Below the pieces are notes generated by a model. The model had not been told where the DNA came from. It made no database searches and was given only the letters and a program-made list of their open reading frames with translations. From Mesorhizobium sp. (lineage in GTDB: Bacteria; Pseudomonadota; Alphaproteobacteria; Rhizobiales; Rhizobiaceae), in contig NZ_SUGA01000022.1 of NCBI RefSeq assembly GCF_004963255.1, positions 1 to 64,000 of the forward strand: a DNA stretch of 64,000 bases. The letters are read 5' to 3'. The position numbers and the translations under genes are program-made. Shown here in pieces: positions 38,242 through 46,790 of this stretch; within the stretch, counting starts at the first letter, position 1; every line of letters begins with the position of its first letter.

Positions 38242-39450
38242 ATGCAAAAACGCGTCGTCATCACCGGTATCGGCGGGATTTGCGGGCTCGGCAACGATGC
38301 GCCGGCGATGTGGGACGCCATGCGCGCCGGCCGCTCGGCGATCGGCCCGATCGACAATCCGTCGCTGCATGACCTCAAGGTCAAGACTGGCTGCGAAATC
38401 AAGGAACTGCCCGAACATGGCATCGACCGCAAGCAGGTCGTGTCGATGGACCGTTTCAGTCTGCTGGCGGTGATCGCCGCGCGCGAGGCCATGCGGCAGT
38501 CCGGATTGACGGCACATGCCGACAACACCTACCGGATGGGCGCAATCGTCGGCATCGGCGTCGCGGGCTTCGAGACCATCGAAGAGAATTACCGCGCGAT
38601 CCTGCTCGAAGGGCGCAATCGCGCCGCCATCTTCACCGTGCCGAAAGTGATGCCGGGCGCGGCCGCCGGCCAGGTGAGCATGGCGCTCGGACTGCGCGGC
38701 CCTGTCTTCGGGGCTACCTCGGCCTGCTCCTCGGCCAACCATGCAATTTCCACGGCGGTCGACCAGATCAGGCTCGGCCGCGCCGACGTGATGGTTGCCG
38801 GCGGCACCGAAGCGCCGCTGGTGTGGGGCGTGCTCAAGGGCTGGGAGGCGCTCAGGGTGCTTTCGCCCGACACGTGCCGGCCGTTCTCGGCCGACCGCGC
38901 GGGGCTTGTGCTTGGCGAAGGCGCCGGCATGGCGGTGCTGGAAAGCTACGATCACGCGATGGCGCGCGGCGCCACCATTCTGGCGGAGATCGCCGGCGTC
39001 GGGCTTTCCGCCGATGCCTCCGACATCGTCGCGCCGACCGTCGAGGGACCGGAAGCGGCGATGCGTTTCTGCCTGGCGGATGCCGGGCTCAATCCGGAAG
39101 ACGTCGACTACCTCAACGCGCATGGCACCGGCACCAAGGCCAATGACCAGATCGAAACCGCCGCGATCAAGCGCGTCTTCGGCAACCACGCCCCTTCGCT
39201 CTCAGTGTCCTCGACCAAGTCGATGCATGCGCATTGCCTCGGCGCTTCGGGCGGGCTGGAGATGATCGCATGCGTGATGGCGATCCGCGACGGCATCGTG
39301 CCGCCGACCGCCAACTATCGCGAGCCCGACCCGGAATGCGACCTCGACGTGACGCCGAACACGGCGCGCGAGCGCACGGTGCGCGCGGCGCTCAGCAACA
39401 GCTTCGCCTTTGGCGGAACCAACGCGGTGCTGGCCTTCAAGGCGGTCTGA
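38242..39450 (+). CDS. NodE-like beta-ketoacyl-ACP synthase
   Basis: Condensing enzyme, 402 residues. The Cys-His-His triad is visible in TSACSSANHA, NAHGTGTKAND and TKSMHAHCLGA. The overall sequence resembles rhizobial NodE (for example DRKQVVSMDRFSLLAVIAA and the ending FAFGGTNAVLAFK). It condenses malonyl-ACP with an acyl chain on the adjacent carrier protein. Linked to the ACP gene by a 4-bp gap. Specificity is unknown; both genes may make an unusual fatty acyl group outside the Nod factor pathway. Confidence 0.88.
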   Translation: MQKRVVITGIGGICGLGNDAPAMWDAMRAGRSAIGPIDNPSLHDLKVKTGCEIKELPEHGIDRKQVVSMDRFSLLAVIAAREAMRQSGLTAHADNTYRMGAIVGIGVAGFETIEENYRAILLEGRNRAAIFTVPKVMPGAAAGQVSMALGLRGPVFGATSACSSANHAISTAVDQIRLGRADVMVAGGTEAPLVWGVLKGWEALRVLSPDTCRPFSADRAGLVLGEGAGMAVLESYDHAMARGATILAEIAGVGLSADASDIVAPTVEGPEAAMRFCLADAGLNPEDVDYLNAHGTGTKANDQIETAAIKRVFGNHAPSLSVSSTKSMHAHCLGASGGLEMIACVMAIRDGIVPPTANYREPDPECDLDVTPNTARERTVRAALSNSFAFGGTNAVLAFKAV

Positions 39451-39601
39451 TCACAATCCCGGTTGACTGTATGTGCATCGGCCGTCGGTGGCTGGTGTAT
39501 TGATCCCGGCCGGCCGGGGACCTAGTTCTTCCTCACCCCGCCGTATTCTTTGCCACCCGTTGTGAGCGCCGCCCGGCGCCAATCCCTATCCGGAGTTTCC
39601 G

Positions 39602-40306
39602 ATGACCGACCTGTCCGCCTTTCCGATCGCCAAGCGCTGGCCGGCCAAGCATCCGGAGCGCCTGCAGCTCTATTCGGCCACGACGCCCAATGGCGTGAAG
39701 GTCTCGATCGCGCTGGAGGAGATCGGCCTGCCCTACGAGCCGCATTATGTCGATATCGGCAAGAATGAGAGCTGGACGCCGGAGTTCCTGTCGCTCAATC
39801 CGAACGGCAAGATACCGGCCATCATCGATCCGGACGGTCCGGGCGGCAAGCCGATCGGCCTGTTCGAATCGGGCGCCATCCTGCTCTATCTGGCGGACAA
39901 GACTGGCAAGCTCATTCCCGCGGATCCGGCGCGCCGCTACGAGACGATCCAGTGGGTGTTCTTCCAGATGGCGGCGATCGGCCCGATCTTCGGGCAGGTT
40001 GGCTTCTTCCACAAATTCGCCGGTCGCGAGATCGCCGACAAGCGGCCGCTCGAACGCTACCGCGACGAATCGCGGCGGCTGATAGGCGTGCTCGAAACGC
40101 GGCTGAAGGGCCGCAAGTGGATCATGGATGACGACTACACGATCGCCGATGTGTCGATGCTGGGCTGGGTGCGCAATCTGATCGGCTTCTACGAAGCGCG
40201 CGACCTGGTCGGCTTCGATGATTTCCCGACCGTCGCCGAATGGCTGGAGCGCGGCCTGGCGCGGCCGGCGGTGAAACGGGGCCTTACCATTCCGGCAAAG
40301 GGCTAA
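39602..40306 (+). CDS. glutathione S-transferase (YghU/Ure2p-like)
   Basis: A 234-residue GST with an N-terminal extension. It has SATTPNGVKVSIALEEIGLP, NPNGKIPAIIDPDG and the FESGAILLYLADKTGKL glutathione-site motifs, then a helical C-domain. This layout is that of the Nu-class YghU/YfcG group. It stands alone after the NodE-like gene and is followed by a terminator-like repeat. Confidence 0.88.
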   Translation: MTDLSAFPIAKRWPAKHPERLQLYSATTPNGVKVSIALEEIGLPYEPHYVDIGKNESWTPEFLSLNPNGKIPAIIDPDGPGGKPIGLFESGAILLYLADKTGKLIPADPARRYETIQWVFFQMAAIGPIFGQVGFFHKFAGREIADKRPLERYRDESRRLIGVLETRLKGRKWIMDDDYTIADVSMLGWVRNLIGFYEARDLVGFDDFPTVAEWLERGLARPAVKRGLTIPAKG

Positions 40307-40353
40307 AGCGCGTCGCGATCTTTCAGATTCGCTCCCCGCGCTTTAGGTTTTTT
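40305..40353 (+). terminator. terminator-like hairpin after GST
   Basis: AAAGCGCG (40305-40312, overlapping the stop codon) pairs with CGCGCTTT (40337-40344), followed after AGG by TTTTTT (40348-40353). It fits a Rho-independent terminator for the GST gene, though the loop is long. Confidence 0.55.
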
Positions 40354-40361
40354 GATTTTAC

Positions 40362-40440
40362 GCATGTCTTTATCGCGAAACCGGTTCCCACTTTCGGGAG
40401 ACATGCTTTAGGCGCTTCACCGTTTGCGAAAACGGAAACG
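40362..40440. repeat. dispersed rhizobial hairpin repeat
   Basis: GCATGTCT (40362-40369) and AGACATGC (40399-40406) flank ATCGCGAAACCGGTTCCCAC, followed by a second small hairpin CGTTT-GCGA-AAACG. I remember this sequence as a common intergenic repeat in Rhizobiales. It fills the gap between the GST and the basic protein gene. Confidence 0.65.
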
Positions 40441-40451
40441 CGCTCTGGCCG

Positions 40452-40775
40452 TTACTTCGACTTGGCGCTGGTCTTCCTGCCAAGCACGGACGCAGCCAGC
40501 CTTGCCGTCGCTACCACCGCGCCGGTCGCAACGCTTGCAACGGTGCGGATCGGGCTCGACGTCTTCGTTGCCGACTTGTGCGGCCTATGCGCCTTGGGCG
40601 CGGCCTTGTGGGCCACGCCTGGCGTCACTTTCTTCGGGGCCGCCTTGCCGAAAGCCGGCTTGGCGTCTTTCGACCGCTCGGCGATCGCCGGGCCGGCGCC
40701 CGCCTTGGCCTGCGTCGTCCTGGATTGGGTGGCCCTGGTTTTTTTGGCCACGGGCTTTCTGCTGTTGGTTGCCAT
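40452..40775 (-). CDS. basic Lys/Ala-rich protein (histone H1-like)
   Basis: A 107-residue protein rich in Lys, Ala and Pro (for example KAAPKKVTPGVAHKAAPKAH), without membrane segments or cysteines and strongly basic. Such sequences resemble bacterial histone H1-like nucleoid proteins, but low complexity makes homology uncertain. It begins MATNSRKPVAKKTRATQSRT and has only a weak Shine-Dalgarno. Confidence 0.5.
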   Translation of the reverse strand: MATNSRKPVAKKTRATQSRTTQAKAGAGPAIAERSKDAKPAFGKAAPKKVTPGVAHKAAPKAHRPHKSATKTSSPIRTVASVATGAVVATARLAASVLGRKTSAKSK

Positions 40776-40960
40776 CTGACAGATCCTGCTCGCTTCTTTC
40801 GCAATCCGGACGGAAAGCGGTGTGCGCTTCCCTGGGATTGCTCCGGCGCCCTACAATTCGGGATAGGCTGATAACGGCGTGAAAACCTTAAAGTTCCCGT
40901 CCGAAAATATCGAAAATTGAGCAGGTTAACCAATCACCAGCGTCATTGATCAATGGCCCG

Positions 40961-41575
40961 TCATTGACCGATGACCATGTCGGCCGGCCGGCGCCGCGCC
41001 AGCACGCGCTCGATGTTGGGCATGTCGTTGGAGGCGATCCAGGCGCGGGCGTCCTCATCCGACTTGCCATGCTCGCGCCAGCGCTCCATCAGCCGGCGCT
41101 CGAGCTCGTTGCGCGGCACGTCGACGAAAATGGTGAAATCGAACAATGGCGCCAGCCGCGACCATGGCTCCTCGTCGAGCAGCAGGTAGTTGCCCTCGAC
41201 CAGGATGAACTTGGTGTCGGCGGACACGATCTCGGCCGCCGCGCGCGACAGTTCGATGCCACGGTCGAAGACCGGGATGGCGATATCGGGCTCGCCCGAG
41301 CGGATGCGCTTCAACAGCGTCTCGAAGCCGGCGAAGTCGAAGGTTTCCGGCGCGCCCTTGCGCGGACGCAGGCCGCGGCGGTTGAGGATGATGTCATCAT
41401 AATGGAAGCCGTCCATCGGCACGACCTCTGATGTCCCTTCGGGCAGAAGCTCATGCAGGTTCGCCGACAGCGTCGACTTGCCGGAGCCCGGCGGACCGGC
41501 AATGGCGACGACGAAGCGCTTGGCCTTGCCAGCGCGCTTGAAGATGGCGGCTGTGATATGGGCGATCTCGGACAT
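40961..41575 (-). CDS. P-loop nucleoside/sugar kinase (uridine kinase/FrcK-like)
   Basis: A 204-residue P-loop kinase with Walker A AGPPGSGKST (about residues 25-34), VVPMDGFHYDD, and VEGNYLLLDEE. It belongs to the uridine/pantothenate-kinase-like superfamily, close to rhizobial FrcK as I remember. No frc transporter is next to it. The substrate (a sugar or nucleoside) is not determined. Confidence 0.82.
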   Translation of the reverse strand: MSEIAHITAAIFKRAGKAKRFVVAIAGPPGSGKSTLSANLHELLPEGTSEVVPMDGFHYDDIILNRRGLRPRKGAPETFDFAGFETLLKRIRSGEPDIAIPVFDRGIELSRAAAEIVSADTKFILVEGNYLLLDEEPWSRLAPLFDFTIFVDVPRNELERRLMERWREHGKSDEDARAWIASNDMPNIERVLARRRPADMVIGQ

Positions 41576-41770
41576 CGGCGCCTCTTCGGTAAGGTTGCGG
41601 CCGGCATTTTGGCGGGTGTCGGTGGAAATTTCAAACCTGCTCTTGGTGACTGTGGCTCGACCGCTTGTCCGGCAGCCTCGCGCTTTCGAAATTGGCCGGA
41701 ACGCCTGTCCCCTTCGTCATCACGGGCTCCGCTCTGGAATGACGAACTCCCAGGCGCCGCGCCTGAACCC

Positions 41771-42877
41771 CTACGCCGGAGCCGAACGCCCGATGCGCAG
41801 GAAGTCGCCGTCGAACGCCGCCTCCTTCACCGCGCCGTTCGGCGCAAGGACGCGCAAACGATCGGTCACCGCCTCGATCTCGGCAGGCGCATCCACCTCG
41901 GCGAACGGGACCGCGCCGATGACATGGCGAAACGACACCGACCGCCCTTCGGCCAGCGCGAAGGCCGTGGCCACGCCTTCATGCTTCAGCCAATTGTCGC
42001 CGAGCGAGGCGGCGTGGCCGATGGCGCTGCGGCCGTCCTCGATGCCGAGCACGCCGAGATGGCGGCCGCTCCAGGGCGAGTAATCGCGGCCGCCATTGGA
42101 GAACCAGAGCATGGTGACCGGCAGTTCGGCCGGGTTCTTCAGCACCAGAACCAGGTCCTGCTCGGCGCGCCGCGCGATCGCCGTCCAGCCCGGGCCGCCG
42201 TGATCCGCCTCGACCAGGGTGATGAAATCCTCGCGCCTGTCTTCGACGCGATAGTCGGTGAGATCGGTCGTGCCGCCGACTGCCCGCGGAAACTGTGTGA
42301 GGTCGGCGGCGCGGGCCGGATAGGCCAGCATGAAGCGGCCGCGCGCCGGATCGGGCTCCAGCGGCGTTGGGAGCGTGACAGCGACGCGCTTGGGCGAGAA
42401 GGCGAGCCGGCCGCCGCCTTGCATGACCGTCATCGGATGATGGGCGGCGGAGATGGCGCCGGAGCCGCCAGAGAAGACGTGCTCCTGGTAAAGGAAAGGA
42501 TGGCCGTCGCGCAGGGTAAAAACCTTGTCGACAGCGGCGCCCATCACCTTGCGGCGCAGCCGGAAGACGGCGCGCCAGCCGCCGGCAATCGCGGCGTTCT
42601 CGACGACATCCCACTCGCTGTTGGCAGGCCAGCCATGCAGGGGCGCGGGTTCGACATCGCTGGTGGAGAACGGTGCGCAGAGGAAATCGCCGGAAAGCCG
42701 GACTGTGCCTTCGGGAAGGTTCGCGGGTAATGTCTCGCGCGGCGCGCCGACCCAGGGCGCGCGATGCAGCGGCTTCAGGACGCGGCCGTCGGCCTCGACC
42801 TCCATGGCGGCGATATGGCCGACGGCAAGATCGAGCGAGACGGAGATGCCCTTTGCGCCAATCGTGACCGTGTCCAT
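41771..42877 (-). CDS. aldose 1-epimerase-like (galactose mutarotase fold) protein
   Basis: A 368-residue protein whose middle (FLYQEHVFSGGSGAISAAHH, later FSNGGRDYSPWSGRHLGVLG) suggests a beta-sandwich mutarotase-like fold. No close family is recalled. The ATG at 42877 has GGGAGG 8-13 bases upstream; the upstream frame lacks a ribosome-binding site. It follows the kinase gene on the same strand, 195 bp away. It may convert a sugar anomer, but the reaction is unproven. Confidence 0.65.
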   Translation of the reverse strand: MDTVTIGAKGISVSLDLAVGHIAAMEVEADGRVLKPLHRAPWVGAPRETLPANLPEGTVRLSGDFLCAPFSTSDVEPAPLHGWPANSEWDVVENAAIAGGWRAVFRLRRKVMGAAVDKVFTLRDGHPFLYQEHVFSGGSGAISAAHHPMTVMQGGGRLAFSPKRVAVTLPTPLEPDPARGRFMLAYPARAADLTQFPRAVGGTTDLTDYRVEDRREDFITLVEADHGGPGWTAIARRAEQDLVLVLKNPAELPVTMLWFSNGGRDYSPWSGRHLGVLGIEDGRSAIGHAASLGDNWLKHEGVATAFALAEGRSVSFRHVIGAVPFAEVDAPAEIEAVTDRLRVLAPNGAVKEAAFDGDFLRIGRSAPA

Positions 42878-42965
42878 GAATGCCTCCCGCGAATCTTTTT
42901 CTCGCGGGGAGCAAAGCCCGTCGAATGCCTCCTGTGCAAGCAGCGCGATCGGCATTTTGCATCAG

Positions 42966-43112
42966 TTCCTCACCCTTGGGAGGAGGGTCGGCGAGCGGTC
43001 GGAGCAAAGCGGAGATCGGTCGACGGGGAGGGGTCTGACAAAAAGAGTCCTTTCGACCTCCACCCCGATCCGCTGCGCGGATCGACTCTCCCCACAAGGG
43101 GGAGGGTGGAGC
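42966..43112. repeat. GC-rich intergenic hairpin stretch
   Basis: Contains GATCCGC-TGC-GCGGATC (43067-43083) and CTCCCC-ACAA-GGGGGAG (near 43088-43104), similar in style to other hairpin repeats in the window. It ends at the stop of the coiled-coil gene and lies upstream of the epimerase-like gene. Confidence 0.5.
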
Positions 43113-43113
43113 C

Positions 43114-45027
43114 CTACTGCCTTTTATACTCCCGCACCGGCGACTTCGTGCCATCCGTATAAGTCACCTGCACCGCCATCGATTTCACGTCGTCCTTGAC
43201 CTTGAAATAGGGCTGGTAGTCGGAGGGAATGGCGTAGGGGTCCTTGGCGTCGCAGGGCGGCATCTTGATCTCCTTGTCGAGCGCCGAGCCGTTGAGGCTG
43301 TAACGGACCTCCCTGATGGCGCAGCGGTAGGAGAGCATCTGGGTGAAATAGACCAGGCCGCGATTGCCGCCGGAATCGAACGCGATCCACGACGTCCAGA
43401 ACTGGTCGAGGATCTGCTTGTTCTCCTGCTGCAGCGCGCCGTCGGGGTCGAAGCGGATGTCGAACGGGCCGGTCTCGCGGCCGCGGATGTCGAGATATTT
43501 GATGGCGATGGTGGTGGCGGCGGTGCTGTCCGGCAATTCGAAGCTCGGATTGGGCATCGGCTTGCCGGTGCGCTGGTCGTTCATCGCCATAACCCCGGTG
43601 TCGGTGAACGGGCCGGAATCGCCCAGACGCCAGGAGATCGCCGTCGCCGGCTCGGGCAGCGAGATCGTCATCGACCAGCCGGCGTTGGAGCGCATCGGCG
43701 TCAGCGTCGGCACGAAGCGCGACGGGTCGAGCACATCGCCCAACGCCGTCAGCCGGCTGCGGCTGCGGTCGAGCCAGTCGGCCAATTGCGTCTGGTCGAC
43801 GAAATATTTCAGCAGGCCGCCGTCCCTCTCGTAGGAGACGAATTTGCTCAGCGCCTGGGCCTCGCTGCGCTTGTCGGCGAGCGTCTGGCTGCCGAGGCGG
43901 TCCTCGGAAAACTCCTGCGCCAGGAGAAAGTAAGCCGGCGCGTAATCGGGGTTGGCCGCGATGAAGGCGTTGAGCTTGTCGAGCCGCTGCGCGTCATCGA
44001 ACTGCAACAGATGCACGAGCTTGATCGACGGCGCCTTGGCCTTTTCCGCCAGCGTTCCGAACACTTCGCGGGCGCCGGCCTTGCCATCCTGGACCCTGAG
44101 CAGCGTGGCAAAGCGCGTGTAGGGATCGATGGCGTCGACGTCGAAGCCGGCAAAGGCGAGATAGGAGCGGCGGGCGTTGAGCATGTCGCCGGCGAGCTCA
44201 TAGACGCGGGCGTTGTGGTAGAACTCGTCCGGGCGCTTCGGATCGGCGATCGCGCCGCCCTGCGCCGAGAGCTGGGCAAAACCCTTGGCGATCGTGTCGA
44301 TCGAAGCGGCGATCTGCTCGGTCGTCGCCTGCAGCTTTTCAGCCTGCGCCTGCTGCTCTTGCTGGCCGGCGGCCAAGGTGTCGGTCGTCTGCTTGACCGC
44401 CTCGACGGTCTTCTGCGTCTCGGCGCCCTGCGCGGTCTGCTGCTGTTGGGCGGAAGCGATCTGCTCGGTCTTCTGCGCCACCGTATCCGTGGTCTGCTTC
44501 ACCGCCTCGACGGTCTTCTGCGTCTCGGCACCCTGCGCGGTCTGCTGTTGCTGGGTGGAAGCGATCTCCTGCGCGGTCTTGGCGACCGTGTCGGTCGACT
44601 TCTTGACCTCCTCGACCGTTTTCTGCGTTTCGGTGACCGTCTGCTCGATCTTCGCCACCTTCTGCGAGACGATGCCCAGCGACTGCTGCAGCTCGGCGAC
44701 CGCCGGCACGAGGTTGGCGATCACGCCGTTCTGCGAACTCGTTTCCTGCTGGATGCCGTAGACGCCGCCGGCGATGGCCGCGGCACTGGTGGCGAAGATC
44801 AGCGCCGGCATCGCCTTGGCGGCCAGCACCAGCCGCAGCACCATGGCGATGGCGATGATGATGGCCGCGACGGCCGCGACCAGGGCAATGTAGGCGGCAA
44901 AGGGTCCGAGCGGGTTGAGCACGTCACCGACCGCGCCGCTGATGAAGGCAAAGCTCGCCGCCCATTTGCCGGTGCGGCTGAGCGAGGCCCTGAGCAGCGA
45001 GGTCGTACCCGTGGCGATTTCCGACAT
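43114..45027 (-). CDS. membrane protein with tandem coiled-coil repeats
   Basis: A 637-residue protein. Two or three N-terminal membrane segments (residues about 22-92) are followed by a coiled-coil stalk with a 35-residue unit repeated from about residue 132 to 230 (ETQKTVEAVKQTTDTVA, then QQQQTAQGAE). A large C-terminal domain follows with an LARRSYLAFAGF-like helical part and a beta-rich end. The stalk resembles chemoreceptor or structural coils, but no signalling motif is visible. The start at 45027 gives MSEIATGTTSLLRASLSRTG after a GGGGGG-containing leader; the upstream frame is noise. Function unknown. Confidence 0.7.
   Translation of the reverse strand: MSEIATGTTSLLRASLSRTGKWAASFAFISGAVGDVLNPLGPFAAYIALVAAVAAIIIAIAMVLRLVLAAKAMPALIFATSAAAIAGGVYGIQQETSSQNGVIANLVPAVAELQQSLGIVSQKVAKIEQTVTETQKTVEEVKKSTDTVAKTAQEIASTQQQQTAQGAETQKTVEAVKQTTDTVAQKTEQIASAQQQQTAQGAETQKTVEAVKQTTDTLAAGQQEQQAQAEKLQATTEQIAASIDTIAKGFAQLSAQGGAIADPKRPDEFYHNARVYELAGDMLNARRSYLAFAGFDVDAIDPYTRFATLLRVQDGKAGAREVFGTLAEKAKAPSIKLVHLLQFDDAQRLDKLNAFIAANPDYAPAYFLLAQEFSEDRLGSQTLADKRSEAQALSKFVSYERDGGLLKYFVDQTQLADWLDRSRSRLTALGDVLDPSRFVPTLTPMRSNAGWSMTISLPEPATAISWRLGDSGPFTDTGVMAMNDQRTGKPMPNPSFELPDSTAATTIAIKYLDIRGRETGPFDIRFDPDGALQQENKQILDQFWTSWIAFDSGGNRGLVYFTQMLSYRCAIREVRYSLNGSALDKEIKMPPCDAKDPYAIPSDYQPYFKVKDDVKSMAVQVTYTDGTKSPVREYKRQ
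44338..44634 (-). repeat. tandem 105-bp coiled-coil coding repeats
   Basis: Nearly three copies of a 35-codon unit within the membrane coiled-coil gene, differing by a few residues (TQKTVEAVKQTTDTVAQ versus TDTLAAGQ). The high similarity suggests recent duplication. Confidence 0.75.
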
Positions 45028-45094
45028 GCCGATCCCCCCAAAACCAAGCCGCGACATATTAGCGGAAAGGAGGCGGGAATGGCAAAAGGGGACG

Positions 45095-45260
45095 AGCCGG
45101 GGTGGACGGCCTCTCACCCAGCCTCCGCTTCGCTCGGCTGACCATTCCGGGGCGAGCCACGGTTCTCGCCCGTCCTTCGGACCGCCGGCGGGGGAAGGTG
45201 GCCGCGAAGTGGCCGGATGAGGGGCGGCGCCAACGTCGAAGGACAAAGAGCCACCTTCTC
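45095..45260. repeat. intergenic repeat-like GC-rich stretch
   Basis: Between the divergent coiled-coil gene and the carboxypeptidase gene. It holds GGCGAG-CCACGGTT-CTCGCC and other short inverted repeats, in the style of the hairpin repeats at 27700 and 48505, but with no extended match that I can confirm. Confidence 0.35.
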
Positions 45261-45318
45261 CACCCCCAAAACCTGGGCAAATGCCTTGCGATGCGCGTTA
45301 ACCAGTTGGACGCGGCAC

Positions 45319-46416
45319 ATGCGTTACGTTAGCTTCGCCGCATCTCAGCAACAGTTTAGAACAGTCTTGCCCCGTCCCCTCCCTTTCCTCCAGAAACTCA
45401 TCGCCCTATTGGCCTTGCTCGCGCTGGTCGCCGGCTGCACGACGGCGGCACCGCCTGAGAGCGTGCTTGCCGTGCCGGCGCAGCCGCAGAAATATGCGGC
45501 GATTGTGGTCGATGCCTCGACCGGCAAGACCTTGTTCGAAGTCAATTCTAGGTCGCAGCGCTATCCCGCCTCGCTGACCAAGATGATGACGCTCTACATG
45601 CTGTTCGAGGCGCTGGAGAGCGGCCGGGTGACCAAGGAAACGCGGATCCCGGTTTCCGACCACGCCGCCTCGCAGCCGCCGACCAAGCTGCGCTTTAGGC
45701 GCGGCGAGACGATCGATGTCGATTCCGCCATCCGCGCCATGGTGGTGAAGTCGGCAAACGACGTTGCGGTGGCGGTGGGCGAGTATCTGGGCGGCGGCTC
45801 GGAGGATCAGTTCGCGGCGATGATGACCGCCAAGGCGCGCTCGCTCGGCATGAGCGGCACCAATTTCCGCAACGCCTGCGGCCTGCCCGACGACGGCCAG
45901 GTGACCACGGCGCGCGACATGGCGGTGCTGGGCATGGCGCTGGAAAAGCGCTTCCCGCAGCATTTCCACTATTTCTCCGAAAGCGACTTCATGTTCCGCG
46001 GCAGGCTGGTGCGCGGCCACAACGACATGCTGGGCCGCGTGCGCGGCGTCGACGGCATCAAGACCGGCTACATAAGGGCTTCCGGCTACAACATCGTCAC
46101 CTCCTACAATGCCGACGGGCGGCACCTGATCGTGGTGGTGATGGGCGCCGACAGCGCGCGCCAGCGCAACGACCATGTCGAGGCGCTGATCCAGCGGAGC
46201 CTGGGACCGACGGTCGCGGATGCGGGGCAGCCGAGGCTGATGTATTCCGGGCAGCAGCCGGCCTCGCCGCCGCCCGGCCTGCCACAGGCGGACTCGGCTT
46301 TGCCAGGGTTGCCGCCGCAGCCGACGCCTGCATCGACGGTGCCGGGTTCGCCGGCGTCCGATTTCCCGTCGCCGGATCTGGCCTCGCCCGGCGCGCCACT
46401 GCTGCCGACGCAGTAG
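45319..46416 (+). CDS. D-alanyl-D-alanine carboxypeptidase, lipoprotein type
   Basis: Penicillin-binding serine carboxypeptidase (PBP5/6 family), 365 residues, trimming the peptidoglycan stem peptide in the periplasm. Catalytic SLTK at 85-88, SAN at 145-147 and KTG at 248-250 are intact. The N-terminus holds a hydrophobic segment and a lipobox-like LVAGC with C40, so the enzyme may be lipid-anchored. A Pro/Ser-rich tail of about 80 residues replaces the usual C-terminal membrane-anchoring domain. The ATG at 45319 is chosen, but an internal TTG nearer the hydrophobic segment cannot be excluded. Confidence 0.85.
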   Translation: MRYVSFAASQQQFRTVLPRPLPFLQKLIALLALLALVAGCTTAAPPESVLAVPAQPQKYAAIVVDASTGKTLFEVNSRSQRYPASLTKMMTLYMLFEALESGRVTKETRIPVSDHAASQPPTKLRFRRGETIDVDSAIRAMVVKSANDVAVAVGEYLGGGSEDQFAAMMTAKARSLGMSGTNFRNACGLPDDGQVTTARDMAVLGMALEKRFPQHFHYFSESDFMFRGRLVRGHNDMLGRVRGVDGIKTGYIRASGYNIVTSYNADGRHLIVVVMGADSARQRNDHVEALIQRSLGPTVADAGQPRLMYSGQQPASPPPGLPQADSALPGLPPQPTPASTVPGSPASDFPSPDLASPGAPLLPTQ

Positions 46417-46456
46417 GGCGGGCGGGGCCGACGGGAAAGTCTGAGACGCCGGCGGG

Positions 46457-46710
46457 ACAGCGCCCCCCTCTGGCCTGCCGGCCATCTCCCCCACTTGGGG
46501 GGAGATCAGATGTCGCGCCTGCTTTCGCCAATCGCGAACGCTGCAGGAATGAGCGCGGCGCCGAAACCGCCTATCTCCCCCCTTGTGGGGGTTGAGGAGC
46601 GGCCCGCGCAGCGGACGGGAAGCCAATTGCTTGGCTTTCCGAGCGACGAAAGCCCTGAGCGACAGCGAAGGGCCGCGCAGTCCGGCAGGACAGAGGGGGC
46701 GCGAAGCATC
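46457..46710. repeat. MITE-like repeat, copy B with insertion
   Basis: Opposite orientation to copy C (53011-53180). The left arm ACAGCGCCCCCCTCTGGCCT plus ATCTCCCCCACTTGGGGGGA (46457-46505) is followed by a core GATGTCGCGCCTGCTTTCGC and a right arm with ATCTCCCCCCTTGTGGGGG. The right arm is interrupted by about 88 bp (46592-46679) with its own AAGCCAA-TTGC-TTGGCTT hairpin, after which TCCGGCAGGACAGAGGGG resumes. It occupies most of the 374-bp gap between the carboxypeptidase and the universal stress protein. Confidence 0.75.
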
Positions 46711-46790
46711 GCTGCCTATCTCGCCTTTCGCTGCCGCAAGGGTCTGCCCAGATTCAGGTCAGGCCGGCTTCACCTGAATATCGCTGGACC

